Part shown: one piece after another, positions 43,743 to 52,354 of the stretch
How positions within the stretch are numbered: position 1 is the first letter of the stretch
Layout: every line of letters starts with the position of its first letter
DNA from: Acidiferrobacterales bacterium
GTDB taxonomy: Bacteria > Pseudomonadota > Gammaproteobacteria > Arenicellales > JAJDZL01
NCBI GenBank assembly: GCA_028820695.1
Contig: JAPPIB010000051.1
Span: forward strand, 1 to 55,229
Direction of reading: 5' to 3'
Length of the DNA: 55,229 bases
Position numbers and translations under genes: made by a program
Notes under the pieces: model-generated
Told to the model about the DNA's origin: nothing
Databases searched by the model: none
What the model saw: only the letters and a program-made list of their open reading frames with translations

Positions 43743-44927
43743 CTAATACAAGTAGACGATGAGGATATGGACAACAAGCAGTGCCGGCAATGGAAGCAGG
43801 AATAGAAAATGGGTCTTGACGGGAACCTTTCGAATTCGTTTGGTGACAGACAATCCCCTTTTTCCCAATCCGGATGCCCCGCCAATCAGAATTCCAGCAG
43901 CTGCACCGACAATCAGCACCGCAAGGTAGGATAGCATCAGCAGAGCGTTTAGATTCGCACCGAGTCGGAAACCAGTATGAGCAAACAGCGTAAGGACGCA
44001 CAAAATTCCAAGCAGGACATGAAAGAACTGCCAGGCCGAATAGCTTGCCCATTGGCTCAACAGCCGATATTTCAGCACAACGATAATCAGAATTCCCAAC
44101 AGACTCAGTCCAAGAAGCAGGTATCCGGTCCACTGCTGCCAAAACGAATCGTTCCACAAGTATTCGAGCAAGGTAGGGCCGAATTGGTCCGGAATCGGCA
44201 CCCGCGGTGACACCACAGTTGCAACAGCCGTAACACACGCCACAACGGACAAACCGAAAACAGCGTTCTGCCTGCGAGCGGTCCGGGCACGAATCTGAAG
44301 GATCTGCTTGCGTTCAATGGAAGCGATTCTATTGATCACCTCCCTTCCGATGAGTTCAAGACGACGCAAAATTCTCATTCGCGGCTGGCATTGCTTGATT
44401 TGCGAATCGCTTAGAATTTCGGGAAGCAATCCGCAAGCATCGACCAAGCATGCAGCGGCAGCGTCTGCAGGATCAGGAATATCGTCGCACAGTATCACAT
44501 CCCTCAGTCGTTTTTTGACGTTCTCCTTCGAATTCAAGTCAGTTAACGAATAGATTCGATGGTGAGAGGACCAAGCAAATTTGTATTCCTTTTGCCCCAC
44601 TACCCCGCTTTGTACCAGACTGGCCAACGCAAGTTCCTGAATGGAAATTGATGGGCTCGCCGATAGTGTCTCAATCCAATGCACGGTATCAGCGGATTCC
44701 GGATGTGTCCTTATTTCGGACAAAACGCGATCCATCAATATATTTCCGGTTGGCGTTTCGTCCAAGACGAAAAGCGTATTCATGTCGGTGTCAATTCGTC
44801 CTGCAAGCGATAGATCAAGCAAGACGGCACCCGCAAGGACACTGGCTATTGATTCGCTCTGACTGGCAGCAAAGGTTCCGTCTTCGTTTTCCAGAAGCAA
44901 AAGTACACTGTCACTGATTGTCAACAT
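43743..44927 (-). CDS. GPP34-domain protein fused to a di-haem cytochrome b-like membrane domain
   Basis: A 394-residue two-part protein. Residues about 1-205 form a GPP34 (Golgi phosphoprotein 3 / Vps74) domain: the start LTISDSVLLLLENEDGTF, LAGAVLLDLSLAGRID, LASLVQSGVVGQKE and AAACLVDACGLLPEIL follow the bacterial GPP34 pattern. Residues about 221-394 have five membrane helices. Helix 3 carries His303 and His317, and helix 5 His373 and His387; both pairs are 14 apart, the spacing of bis-His haem ligands in di-haem cytochrome b. I know of no described fusion of this kind. It heads the module with the undecahaem cytochrome 13 bp downstream. Function is inferred to be membrane electron transfer, perhaps with lipid-head-group sensing or binding. 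Confidence 0.85.
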   Translation of the reverse strand: MLTISDSVLLLLENEDGTFAASQSESIASVLAGAVLLDLSLAGRIDTDMNTLFVLDETPTGNILMDRVLSEIRTHPESADTVHWIETLSASPSISIQELALASLVQSGVVGQKEYKFAWSSHHRIYSLTDLNSKENVKKRLRDVILCDDIPDPADAAAACLVDACGLLPEILSDSQIKQCQPRMRILRRLELIGREVINRIASIERKQILQIRARTARRQNAVFGLSVVACVTAVATVVSPRVPIPDQFGPTLLEYLWNDSFWQQWTGYLLLGLSLLGILIIVVLKYRLLSQWASYSAWQFFHVLLGILCVLTLFAHTGFRLGANLNALLMLSYLAVLIVGAAAGILIGGASGLGKRGLSVTKRIRKVPVKTHFLFLLPLPALLVVHILIVYLY

Positions 44928-45259
44928 GGTTAAACAGGAGTAGGACTAGTGCCGAGCAATCCAAATTTTTGTCCGCTCTTTGGCTGATTATCGTTGCATT
45001 GCCGTCATTGCCAGTTCGATATGGGTCCCGGCGCAAGACTTCTCGATACTACAACTGTATCCAACTGCACTTATTCAGTGGATTGCTGCCTGACTGCTCA
45101 ATGTCGTGAGTTATGTTGCATCGCCCTTCGGATTTGACAACACTCTCGATGCAGCATTTGTGTGTCCTGGAGACAGGTTTACTGTAACGGTAATCAAAGC
45201 GGTATTCGAAATCCATCGTTGCTGATTCCAAGTTTGGAAATATCGCTGCAACCAATCAC
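44928..45259. other. 332-bp intergenic region, no gene
   Basis: No coding sequence, RNA gene or clear terminator is visible. The region lies upstream of the GPP34/cytochrome b gene on the minus strand and must hold its promoter unless it is transcribed from the PuuD-like gene. No strong ribosome-binding sequence precedes ATG 44927. Confidence 0.55.
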
Positions 45260-45958
45260 TCAGCTTTGAGCCCACTCAATCAACTTGTCAAAAAATCGTT
45301 GCTGACATTGGTCAGATTCAGCAACATACTCCGGATGCCATTGGATTGCGATCACCTTCGGATAATGATCTGACTCGATAGCTTCGATCACTCCATCGAC
45401 CGATCTCGCGCACACTGAAAAACCCGGCGCCACATCTCTGACACTTTGATGGTGATAGGAAGGACATTGAATTTCCGTATCGCCGACGATAGCGGCCAAA
45501 GCAGACTCGGGTTCAATCATCACAGAATGAAGAACAAAATCGACCGTTTCGTCTCTATGAATGACAGATTCGCCGTATTCGCTTGGAATATGTTCAACCA
45601 GAGTTCCGCCAAGTGCAACATTGAGCACCTGGATACCCCGACAAATCGCCAACAGTGGCTTTGATCGCTCAATCAGCAAACGAGCAACTGCAAGCTCAAA
45701 TTGATCCCGCTCCGCATCAACGCCATATACCGACTCATCGTTGCGGCCGCCGTATTCGGCGGGATCAACATCCGCCCCACCGGTCAGCACAAAACCATCG
45801 AACTGAGCAACAATATCGTCAGGCGATTCTGATGTCGGAGTCAAAACTGCAGGTATGCCATGAGCGCGCTCCACCGACTCGACATACCTTGCAGGAATCG
45901 TAAATCTGTTTTCTTCGTTGCGAACGTAACTGGTTACACCGATCAGTGGTTTAGTCAT
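45260..45958 (-). CDS. Class I glutamine amidotransferase, gamma-Glu-GABA hydrolase (PuuD) family
   Basis: A 232-residue peptidase C26 enzyme. The nucleophile Cys is in KPLLAICRGIQVLNVALGG, with the family block FDGFVLTGGADVDPAEYGG before it. The catalytic His and Glu are in IAIQWHPEYVAES, and YHHQSVRDVAPGF is also typical of PuuD. It hydrolyses gamma-glutamyl amides. No other putrescine-pathway genes lie nearby. It starts inside the last codons of the Nudix gene (8-bp overlap), so the two are co-transcribed. Confidence 0.9.
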   Translation of the reverse strand: MTKPLIGVTSYVRNEENRFTIPARYVESVERAHGIPAVLTPTSESPDDIVAQFDGFVLTGGADVDPAEYGGRNDESVYGVDAERDQFELAVARLLIERSKPLLAICRGIQVLNVALGGTLVEHIPSEYGESVIHRDETVDFVLHSVMIEPESALAAIVGDTEIQCPSYHHQSVRDVAPGFSVCARSVDGVIEAIESDHYPKVIAIQWHPEYVAESDQCQQRFFDKLIEWAQS

Positions 45959-46472
45959 TGCCGAATCTGATTTCCAAGTAGTTTTTCCAAATCAATCGAA
46001 AGCTGCTGGTAATGGTTTGCGGCGCATTGGTGATCCAATCACTTATTTCCTGAGCGGTGAACCATCTTCCATCCGCCGCCTCATTCGAATCCAGTTGGAA
46101 CGGTCCATCATCGAACACCTGGTATACCCAACAGAACTCATAGGCCGTATCCTCACTCGCCGACAACTTGAACAGTCTTGGCGGAGTGGATTCAAGTACG
46201 ATGCCGAGCTCTTCCTTCGCTTCACGGACTATTGCATTGTCGTAGTCCTCTCCGGCCTGCAAGTGCCCACCGACGGAAGAATCCCATAGTCCGGGGTCGC
46301 AGTCCCGATCATCAGTACGAAGCTGAAGAAAGACACGTTGGTCTGCATCAAATACCAGTGCATGGACTGAACGATGCAGAAGATTGCGAGCATGAACTTG
46401 AGATCTAGGAAGACGATCAATCACCATGTCCCGACTATTGACTACGTCGAATATCTCTTCAGTTTCAGTCAT
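45951..46472 (-). CDS. Nudix hydrolase (YfcD / IPP-isomerase-like)
   Basis: A 173-residue Nudix protein. The Nudix box is GGHLQAGEDYDNAIVREAKEELGI, shown here by its ends GGHLQAGED and REAKEELGI. NSRDMVIDRLPRSQVHARNLLHRSVHALVFD matches the YfcD group, which resembles isopentenyl-diphosphate isomerase. DCDPGLWDSSVGGH lies before the box. It cleaves a nucleoside-diphosphate-linked compound, unknown here. ATG 46472 is chosen; the longer frame has an unlikely hydrophobic extension. Confidence 0.9.
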   Translation of the reverse strand: MTETEEIFDVVNSRDMVIDRLPRSQVHARNLLHRSVHALVFDADQRVFLQLRTDDRDCDPGLWDSSVGGHLQAGEDYDNAIVREAKEELGIVLESTPPRLFKLSASEDTAYEFCWVYQVFDDGPFQLDSNEAADGRWFTAQEISDWITNAPQTITSSFRLIWKNYLEIRFGND

Positions 46473-46710
46473 CAGATCCGCTATGAAGTTCGAGTTGCCA
46501 ATAAATAGAAATAACCTTGTACTACAATGGTTTACGAACACTCGAATTCGACTGGACAGACAGTCCCGAGTGATTTGTCACGATTACAAGGCTGCCAGGC
46601 ATTTTACACCATAATCACAGTCGCCTGAACATGCCCGGCACAAAGAACCGCCGCAGTCTATTGCTGCACTGACTGTACCGGCCTGGCAACGAATCGTCAC
46701 TGACAACCCC

Positions 46711-46749
46711 AAAATACAAAACCGACAGCCTGGTTTCAGGCATGTCGGT
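46711..46749 (-). terminator. Intrinsic terminator of the tRNA-fMet transcript
   Basis: On the minus strand the arms ACCGACA-(A)-GCCTG and CAGGC-TGTCGGT form a 12-bp stem with one bulged base and a GTTT/AAAC loop, followed by TTTTGTATTTT (complement of 46711-46720). It begins 6 bp after the 3' end of the tRNA, the textbook arrangement. Confidence 0.85.
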
Positions 46750-46754
46750 CAATT

Positions 46755-46831
46755 TGGTTGCGGGGGCCGGATTTGAACCAGCAACCTCCGGGTTATGAGC
46801 CCGACGAGCTTCCAAGTTGCTCTACCCCGCA
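46755..46831 (-). tRNA. Initiator tRNA-fMet (CAT anticodon)
   Basis: A 77-nt cloverleaf with encoded CCA. The anticodon loop CTCATAA gives CAU. The three G-C pairs of the anticodon stem (GGG/CCC) and the A11-U24 D-stem pair are initiator hallmarks; the D stem GAGC/GCTC and T loop TTCAAAT also match. The acceptor stem is GCGGGG/CCCCGC. Position 1 reads T and position 72 A, giving a U1-A72 pair instead of the usual C1/A72 mismatch. It lies 86 bp downstream of nuoN and has its own terminator. Confidence 0.93.
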
Positions 46832-46917
46832 ACACGGTCGAGAATTATACAGGCATTTTCCGATCACCGTTGACCAAACAAGGCCGATTTCTCGCAGTGG
46901 ACAGGGCCGGGGAAAGT

Positions 46918-48363
46918 TCAGCCAAGGCTGAGAATTGCTTGCTGGCATATTGCGATCGCACTGCCGACCCATGGCAGAATTGCCACGAGAACGATTGCAT
47001 TGAATCCCAGCAGTACACGCGTGTGTGCGGTCCTGTCGAAGTCGATTGGCTGTTCACTGATGTCGTCGAAGTAGACTACCTTGATGATGCGCAAATAATA
47101 AAAGGCGCCCACAACCGCGAGAAGTACGGCTATGACTGCGACCCAGACCAGATTTGCGTCGACCAGTGCCTGAATCACAGCAAGTTTTGCATAGAATCCG
47201 ACTGTAGGCGGAACTCCTGCAAGCGAAAACATCAATAGCAGCAACCAAAAGGCCATCCACGGATCACGCGCATTCAATCCACTGTAATCCTTGATCAGGT
47301 CAGATTCATCGCCCTTGCTGGCTGATATGACAATGATGCCAAACGCGCCAAGGCTCATTACAGCGTAGACCAGTACGTAAAATAATGAGGCTGTGTAACC
47401 TTCCTGGCTGCCGCTTAGAATTCCAAGAAGCATGAATCCCATGTGAGCGATGGTGGAATACGCAAACATACGCTTCAAATTCGTCTGCGCGATGGCTATC
47501 AGATTGCCCACGGCAATGGAAAGCAATGCAATAATGATGAACATATCCTGCCAGATTGGCGCAAGACTCTCCAGTCCCCCGATCAACAGGCGCATCAGCA
47601 TTGCAAAGGCGGCGATTTTCGGCATCGACCCGAGATAGACTGTCGTCGCAGTCGGCGCACCATGATAGACATCGGGCACCCACATATGAAAAGGGGCAGC
47701 GCCCAGTTTGAATGCGATTGCTGTCACAACGAATACAAGTGCGAAAATCAAAGGCAAATTCTGTTCGCTCGAATCCACCAAGGTCGCATGTATGATTGAG
47801 ATATCCAGTGACCCGGTCAAACCGTAGAGAATTGATAGACCATACAGCAACGAACCTGATCCAATTGCGCCGAGCACAAAATACTTCATCGCCGCTTCGG
47901 TAGCCAGTGCCGAGTCTCTTTGAAACGCAATCATCGCATACAGACATAGCGACATCAACTCAAGCCCAAGATAGAGCACCAAAAGGTGATCCGCCGAAGA
48001 CATGATCATCATGCCCAGAATTCCGAACAATCCCAGAACATAATATTCGCTTCTCGCGATATCGCGCTGTTCGGAATACGATCTCGAATAAACGAAGACG
48101 GCGACACCGAGCAAGCAAATCATGAACTTTGTCACAGTGGCGAAGGCATCGTCTGCGAACATACCCTCAACGACTGTAGCGCTTTCCCGATAAACCTGCG
48201 AAGCTGTCAGTGCGCAAACTACGAGCAGGGTAAGCAGCGTAAGGGCAAAGGGAAGATTCCTGATTCTCTCAAGCCGGGTCTGGTCAGCGACCAGAATAAC
48301 GCAGGCCATGACGCTTACGACAATTTCCGGAATCAGCCGGCTCAATTCACTTGCTAGTGACAT
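46918..48363 (-). CDS. nuoN: NADH-quinone oxidoreductase subunit N (NuoN), solitary
   Basis: A 481-residue antiporter-like membrane subunit of complex I with about 14 helices. KYFVLGAIGSGSLLYGLSILYGLTG, FKLGAAPFHMWVPDVYHGAPT, SMPKIAAFAMLMRLL and YSTIAHMGFMLLG carry the conserved Lys and His residues of the proton path, and the C-terminal FYYLRIIKVVYFD is the usual end. Length fits NuoN. The neighbouring gene upstream is not nuoM but a DUF1989 gene on the other strand, so this nuoN is outside any nuo operon in the window. A possible promoter lies just upstream. Confidence 0.94.
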   Translation of the reverse strand: MSLASELSRLIPEIVVSVMACVILVADQTRLERIRNLPFALTLLTLLVVCALTASQVYRESATVVEGMFADDAFATVTKFMICLLGVAVFVYSRSYSEQRDIARSEYYVLGLFGILGMMIMSSADHLLVLYLGLELMSLCLYAMIAFQRDSALATEAAMKYFVLGAIGSGSLLYGLSILYGLTGSLDISIIHATLVDSSEQNLPLIFALVFVVTAIAFKLGAAPFHMWVPDVYHGAPTATTVYLGSMPKIAAFAMLMRLLIGGLESLAPIWQDMFIIIALLSIAVGNLIAIAQTNLKRMFAYSTIAHMGFMLLGILSGSQEGYTASLFYVLVYAVMSLGAFGIIVISASKGDESDLIKDYSGLNARDPWMAFWLLLLMFSLAGVPPTVGFYAKLAVIQALVDANLVWVAVIAVLLAVVGAFYYLRIIKVVYFDDISEQPIDFDRTAHTRVLLGFNAIVLVAILPWVGSAIAICQQAILSLG

Positions 48364-48377
48364 AATTTACTTTAACA

Positions 48378-48406
48378 TTTATAGATATATTTATGTATTT
48401 ACACAA
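48378..48406 (-). promoter_or_regulatory. Possible sigma70 promoter of nuoN
   Basis: On the minus strand TTGTGT (complement of 48401-48406) and TATAAA (complement of 48378-48383) are 17 bp apart in an A+T-rich stretch. The predicted start of transcription would be only about 8 nt before the ATG at 48363, and no Shine-Dalgarno sequence is visible there, so the transcript would be nearly leaderless. Confidence 0.45.
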
Positions 48407-48568
48407 ATATTATGAGTCGGTGTACATGAAGCACGATGGCCCACAGTCAGAAAATCTGACGCAACCATCGCATACGACTGTGCATGGCACTATTGATTAT
48501 TGATTATTATATTGTCAATTTGCCTAAACAACTCACTATCGAACAATCAGCGACACGGTGTGTCTGAC

Positions 48569-49165
48569 ATGACTGAAGCTACTGTTATTCCAGCCAGACA
48601 GGGCAAGGCTGCCATTGCGAAAAAGGGGCAATCAATACGCATCATCAACACCCACGGCAATCAGGTTGTCGACACTTGGGCATTCAATCTCGAAGACTTG
48701 AAAGAATTCCAGTCCAACGAGCATACCCGGACGACCTTGATGAGTATGACGTTCCGTCCCGGGGACTCCCTATATACCAATAAACGCCGTGCGATTCTTG
48801 AAGTTGAAGAGGATACTTCAGGCGGGGCACATGATCTGTTGATGGCTGCCTGTGATGGCTATCGATACAGATTGCTGGGTTGCGCCGAATATCACGACAA
48901 CTGCACTGACAATATGATCAATGCAATGAAGGAGATTGGAGATGTCGCACCGGAAGTACCCTGTCCGATGAATCTATTCATGAATATCCCGTGGACGCCT
49001 ATAGGGGGACTGTCGTGGCAGGCGCCAATTTCAAAACCGGGAGATTACGTACAGTTTCGCGCGGCGATGGACTGCGTTATGGTGTTTTCGGCATGCCCTC
49101 AGGATATTCTGCCGGTCAACGGCGCGGGCCTGAACCCGACCGAAGCGCACTTTTCAATATTCTGA
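48569..49165 (+). CDS. DUF1989 family protein (urea carboxylase-associated / carboxyguanidine deiminase family)
   Basis: A 198-residue protein of the DUF1989 family. GQSIRIINTHGNQVVDTWAFN, SNEHTRTTL, SGGAHDLLMAACDGYRYRLLG, NCTDNM and PCPMNLFMNIPW are family motifs, with the His and Cys residues that probably bind a metal. Two members, CgdA and CgdB, form carboxyguanidine deiminase in guanidine breakdown. Here there is one copy and no urea carboxylase or allophanate hydrolase nearby, so that role is uncertain. ATG 48569 is chosen where similarity begins. It is convergent with the glutamate-synthase-like gene, 41 bp apart. Confidence 0.85.
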   Translation: MTEATVIPARQGKAAIAKKGQSIRIINTHGNQVVDTWAFNLEDLKEFQSNEHTRTTLMSMTFRPGDSLYTNKRRAILEVEEDTSGGAHDLLMAACDGYRYRLLGCAEYHDNCTDNMINAMKEIGDVAPEVPCPMNLFMNIPWTPIGGLSWQAPISKPGDYVQFRAAMDCVMVFSACPQDILPVNGAGLNPTEAHFSIF

Positions 49166-49206
49166 AAATTTCCGACCATCGCGCTGACCGTGCAACTGCT
49201 CGAAAC

Positions 49207-50712
49207 TCATGCATACTCGGGCAATACTTCCGGGCGAGGATATAGTTCAATCATCGGAACCGACTGGCCGTTGCTTTGTACAACACGGACGTGACTGCGA
49301 TCCATCAGCCGTGGCCGTACGACTCCACACGAGTGCGAAATGACCTGCACCTCGTATATGACCCGCTTCGCGTAGTTGCAGACCCGAACTACCTTGTCAG
49401 CCGGGTCCAATCCCTTCTGCAGTCGCGGATTGTGCGTTGTAATTCCGGTCGGACACGTATTCTTATTGCATTTCAGTGACTGAATACAGCCAAGTGCGAA
49501 CATAAAACCCCTGGCCGAAGTGACAAAGTCCGCGCCGGTCGCGATTGCCCACCCGACTTCTGATGGGTTGGTCATCTTTCCAGAAGCAATCATCCTGATT
49601 CTCTCCCGTAAACCGTATTTGTGCAACACGTCGGACGCCAGAGGCAGCGATTCCTTGACCGGCAATCCAACATTGTCCATCAACGGCATGGGTGCCGCAC
49701 CAGTGCCGCCGTCGCCACTGTCTACCGTAATAAAGTCCGGAGCAGACTCAATTCCGCGCCGATGAACTTCCACGCACATCTCCTCGAGCCATTCGAAACT
49801 ACCGAACACCGACTTGAAGCCTACCGGCTTACCAGAAATATCGCGAACACTCTCAATCACATCCAGCAGTTCGGGAATACTGTTTATTTCAGGATGTCGA
49901 TTGGGTGAGATTGAGTCCTGCCCGGCCGGTATACCTCGTATTGCGGCTATTTCCTCAGTTACTTTCGCACCAGGCAAAATACCCCCCTTTCCCGGTTTCG
50001 CTCCCTGACTCAGTTTCAATTCGAACATCTTGACCTGCGGATGGCCTGCAACCTCGCGCAGCTTGTCTGCACTTAGCATTCCATTTTCATCGCGTACTCC
50101 GTATTTCGCAGTGCCGATCTGAAACACTATGTCGCAATCGCCTTCGAGATGATACTTCGACAGTCCGCCCTCACCTGTGTTGTACCAGATTCCTGCCATT
50201 TTGGCACCTTTGGAAAGAGCACGAACAGCCGGCGTAGAAAGAGCGCCATAACTCATTCCGGAAATATTGAAAAATGACGGGGCATTGTAGGGTTGTCTGC
50301 TGTAGGGTCCGATCAACATCGGCAACATCGCTACAGCATCTTCCGTCAGGGTTGGAAACGGATAATTCACAAAAATCGGTGTGCCCACCGGAGAAAGGCT
50401 TCGTGTCGAACCAAACGCAACCGTGTTGTCCACATTTTTCGATGATCGGTCAATCCATTCCCTTTCCGCACGATTGAACGGCATCTCCTCTCGATCCATC
50501 GCAAAAAAATACTGGCGAAAAAACTCACCCAGCATCGTAAATATGTGGCGAAATCTGCCAACTACCGGATAGTTTCTTCTCACTGCATCGTGCGTCTGTC
50601 GCACATCAATTATGAAAACTACCACCCCGGCTGCCGCGATCAGTCCCACAACAAATATAAACAGTGCCGAAAGGAACTGGAGACTTCCCATCATAATTTC
50701 ATCTAGTAACAT
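49207..50712 (-). CDS. FMN-binding glutamate synthase family protein
   Basis: A 501-residue protein equal to the FMN barrel of the glutamate synthase large subunit, without the amidotransferase domain. An N-terminal membrane helix (about 12-36, FLSALFIFVVGLIAAAGVVVFI) is followed by NISGMSYGALSTPAVRALSKGA, GAKPGKGGILPGAKV, DFITVDSGDGGTGAAPMPLMD and ATGADFVTSARGFMFALGC. The iron-sulfur motif C-X5-C-X4-C is present in GCIQSLKCNKNTCPTG. It may be a ferredoxin- or quinone-linked dehydrogenase. ATG 50712 with AAGGTGAG upstream is preferred to GTG 50724. Confidence 0.9.
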   Translation of the reverse strand: MLLDEIMMGSLQFLSALFIFVVGLIAAAGVVVFIIDVRQTHDAVRRNYPVVGRFRHIFTMLGEFFRQYFFAMDREEMPFNRAEREWIDRSSKNVDNTVAFGSTRSLSPVGTPIFVNYPFPTLTEDAVAMLPMLIGPYSRQPYNAPSFFNISGMSYGALSTPAVRALSKGAKMAGIWYNTGEGGLSKYHLEGDCDIVFQIGTAKYGVRDENGMLSADKLREVAGHPQVKMFELKLSQGAKPGKGGILPGAKVTEEIAAIRGIPAGQDSISPNRHPEINSIPELLDVIESVRDISGKPVGFKSVFGSFEWLEEMCVEVHRRGIESAPDFITVDSGDGGTGAAPMPLMDNVGLPVKESLPLASDVLHKYGLRERIRMIASGKMTNPSEVGWAIATGADFVTSARGFMFALGCIQSLKCNKNTCPTGITTHNPRLQKGLDPADKVVRVCNYAKRVIYEVQVISHSCGVVRPRLMDRSHVRVVQSNGQSVPMIELYPRPEVLPEYA

Positions 50713-51162
50713 GTTCGAACTCACCTTGTTTTTGCCGATGATTGCAAGTCGCGCGAAGGATCGATACCTCTGAACCTCGCGAATTCACAACAGTCTCACT
50801 GATTGTTCATATTATCTATATTCGATGTCGGGGCGATCATTTTGTTCGCGAATCAAGTGCATTGCATAAAAGAACTTTCCTTCATCAGTGCCTGTAAGGC
50901 AGATCGCAAGCTGCGAGACCAGGTAGTAAGCTGGCATTAACCGCTTGTCGCTTTTATTTAAAAAAAACGATTCCCATTGAATATCACTGTCAAGATAAAA
51001 TGCTCACTGTAATCCGAAATTGCGTTGTGAGCCTGTTTTGTCAAACGCAAAATGAACCCAGCTGATTTTTTGCAAATGATTCACAATGGCAACCCAATCA
51101 GCCGGTTTGACGGAAATGTCCTGCGCAGCGCTTGAACCAACCCTTTCAAATTTGGAGTCCAG
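50713..51162. other. 450-bp divergent intergenic region, no gene
   Basis: No coding frame with a recognisable product, RNA gene or strong hairpin was found. It separates the leftward glutamate-synthase-like gene and rightward metC, so it must contain both promoters. A run of A residues (about 50961-50968) and a small TCGCA/TGCGA dyad near 50908-50920 are the only local structures noted. Confidence 0.55.
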
Positions 51163-52353
51163 ATGGGAAAATCACCACGTTCATCTCCTGACACCTTGGC
51201 TGCGCATCTAGGGAGAGACTCGAACCTCAGCCAGGGTTTTGTCAATCTGCCGGTTTATCACGGTTCAACCGTATTGTTCGACACGTATGAGGATTTGGAA
51301 CATTCTCATCAAAGTCGCAACGAAATGAACCAGATTGCCTATGGTCGATATGGCACCCCCTTGAGTTTTGCGCTGGAACAATCGGTCGCTGAATTGGAAG
51401 GAGCGTTTGGAGGTATCACAACGTCATCCGGTCTAGCGGCGATCACCAGCTCCATCATGTCATTCACCGGCAGTGGCGATCACATTCTCGTTACCGACAG
51501 CGTCTATAAGCCGACTCGATCCTTCTGTGATGTTGTACTCAAGGGATACGGTGTGGAAACGACTTACTACGACCCGCTGATAGGCGACGGGATTTCAGAC
51601 CTGATTCGTCCGGAAACCAAAGTGATTTTTCTGGAATCACCCGGGTCGCAGACCCTTGAAGTCCAGGATCTGCCCGCGATCACCTCAGTTGCCAGGGAAA
51701 ATGGGGTTGTTACCATGCTGGATAATACCTGGGCAACACCGTTGTATCTGAACCCATTCGAGTTGGGTGTGGATGTATCAATTCATGCTGCGACAAAGTA
51801 CATCACCGGACACTCTGATGCGATGCTCGGAATCATAACAACGACTGAAGAGCATTATTTCACCATTCGGGACAGTGTGCGTCTCTTCGGACAGTGTGCC
51901 GGACCCGATACGATTTTTTTGGGACTGCGCGGATTGCGTACCTTGCCTACCCGTTTACGTCAGCACCATGAGTCAGGAATGACTATTGCCAGATGGCTTG
52001 CGCTACGTCCTGAAGTCGCAAGGGTGATTCATCCGGCATTACCAGAAGATGCCGGGTATGGCATCTGGAAACGGGACTTTTCAGGCGCAAGTGGCTTGTT
52101 CACATTCATTCTGAATCCTGTACCGACTTGTGCGGTTGCCGCATTGGTCAACAATACAAAACTGTTCGGTATCGGTTATAGCTGGGGCGGTTTCGAGAGT
52201 CTGCTGATTCCGTTTGACCCGACTGGGTACAGAACGGCGACAAAGTGGGAAACCGAAGGCCCGGCACTTCGCATGCATGTCGGATTGGAAGACACCGACG
52301 ATCTGATTGCGGACCTAGAAGCAGGTTTTGAGGCGATGGCACAGAGCACGTAG
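51163..52353 (+). CDS. metC: Cystathionine beta-lyase (MetC)
   Basis: A 396-residue PLP enzyme of the Cys/Met metabolism family that splits cystathionine to homocysteine, pyruvate and ammonia. VNLPVYHGSTVLFDTYEDL, YGRYGTPLSFALEQSVAELEG, SSGLAAITSSIMSF, MLDNTWATPLYLNP, and the Schiff-base Lys in SIHAATKYITGHSDAMLG are present. SWGGFESLLIP and RMHVGLEDTDDLIADLE close the protein and are typical of MetC rather than MetB. GGAG lies before the ATG. The next gene starts one base after its stop. Confidence 0.93.
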   Translation: MGKSPRSSPDTLAAHLGRDSNLSQGFVNLPVYHGSTVLFDTYEDLEHSHQSRNEMNQIAYGRYGTPLSFALEQSVAELEGAFGGITTSSGLAAITSSIMSFTGSGDHILVTDSVYKPTRSFCDVVLKGYGVETTYYDPLIGDGISDLIRPETKVIFLESPGSQTLEVQDLPAITSVARENGVVTMLDNTWATPLYLNPFELGVDVSIHAATKYITGHSDAMLGIITTTEEHYFTIRDSVRLFGQCAGPDTIFLGLRGLRTLPTRLRQHHESGMTIARWLALRPEVARVIHPALPEDAGYGIWKRDFSGASGLFTFILNPVPTCAVAALVNNTKLFGIGYSWGGFESLLIPFDPTGYRTATKWETEGPALRMHVGLEDTDDLIADLEAGFEAMAQST

Positions 52354-52354
52354 A

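Noticed and set aside
46615..46815. 66-codon minus-strand frame containing EVAGSNPAPAT
   Set aside because: It is the translated shadow of the tRNA-fMet gene and its terminator, a well-known false protein.
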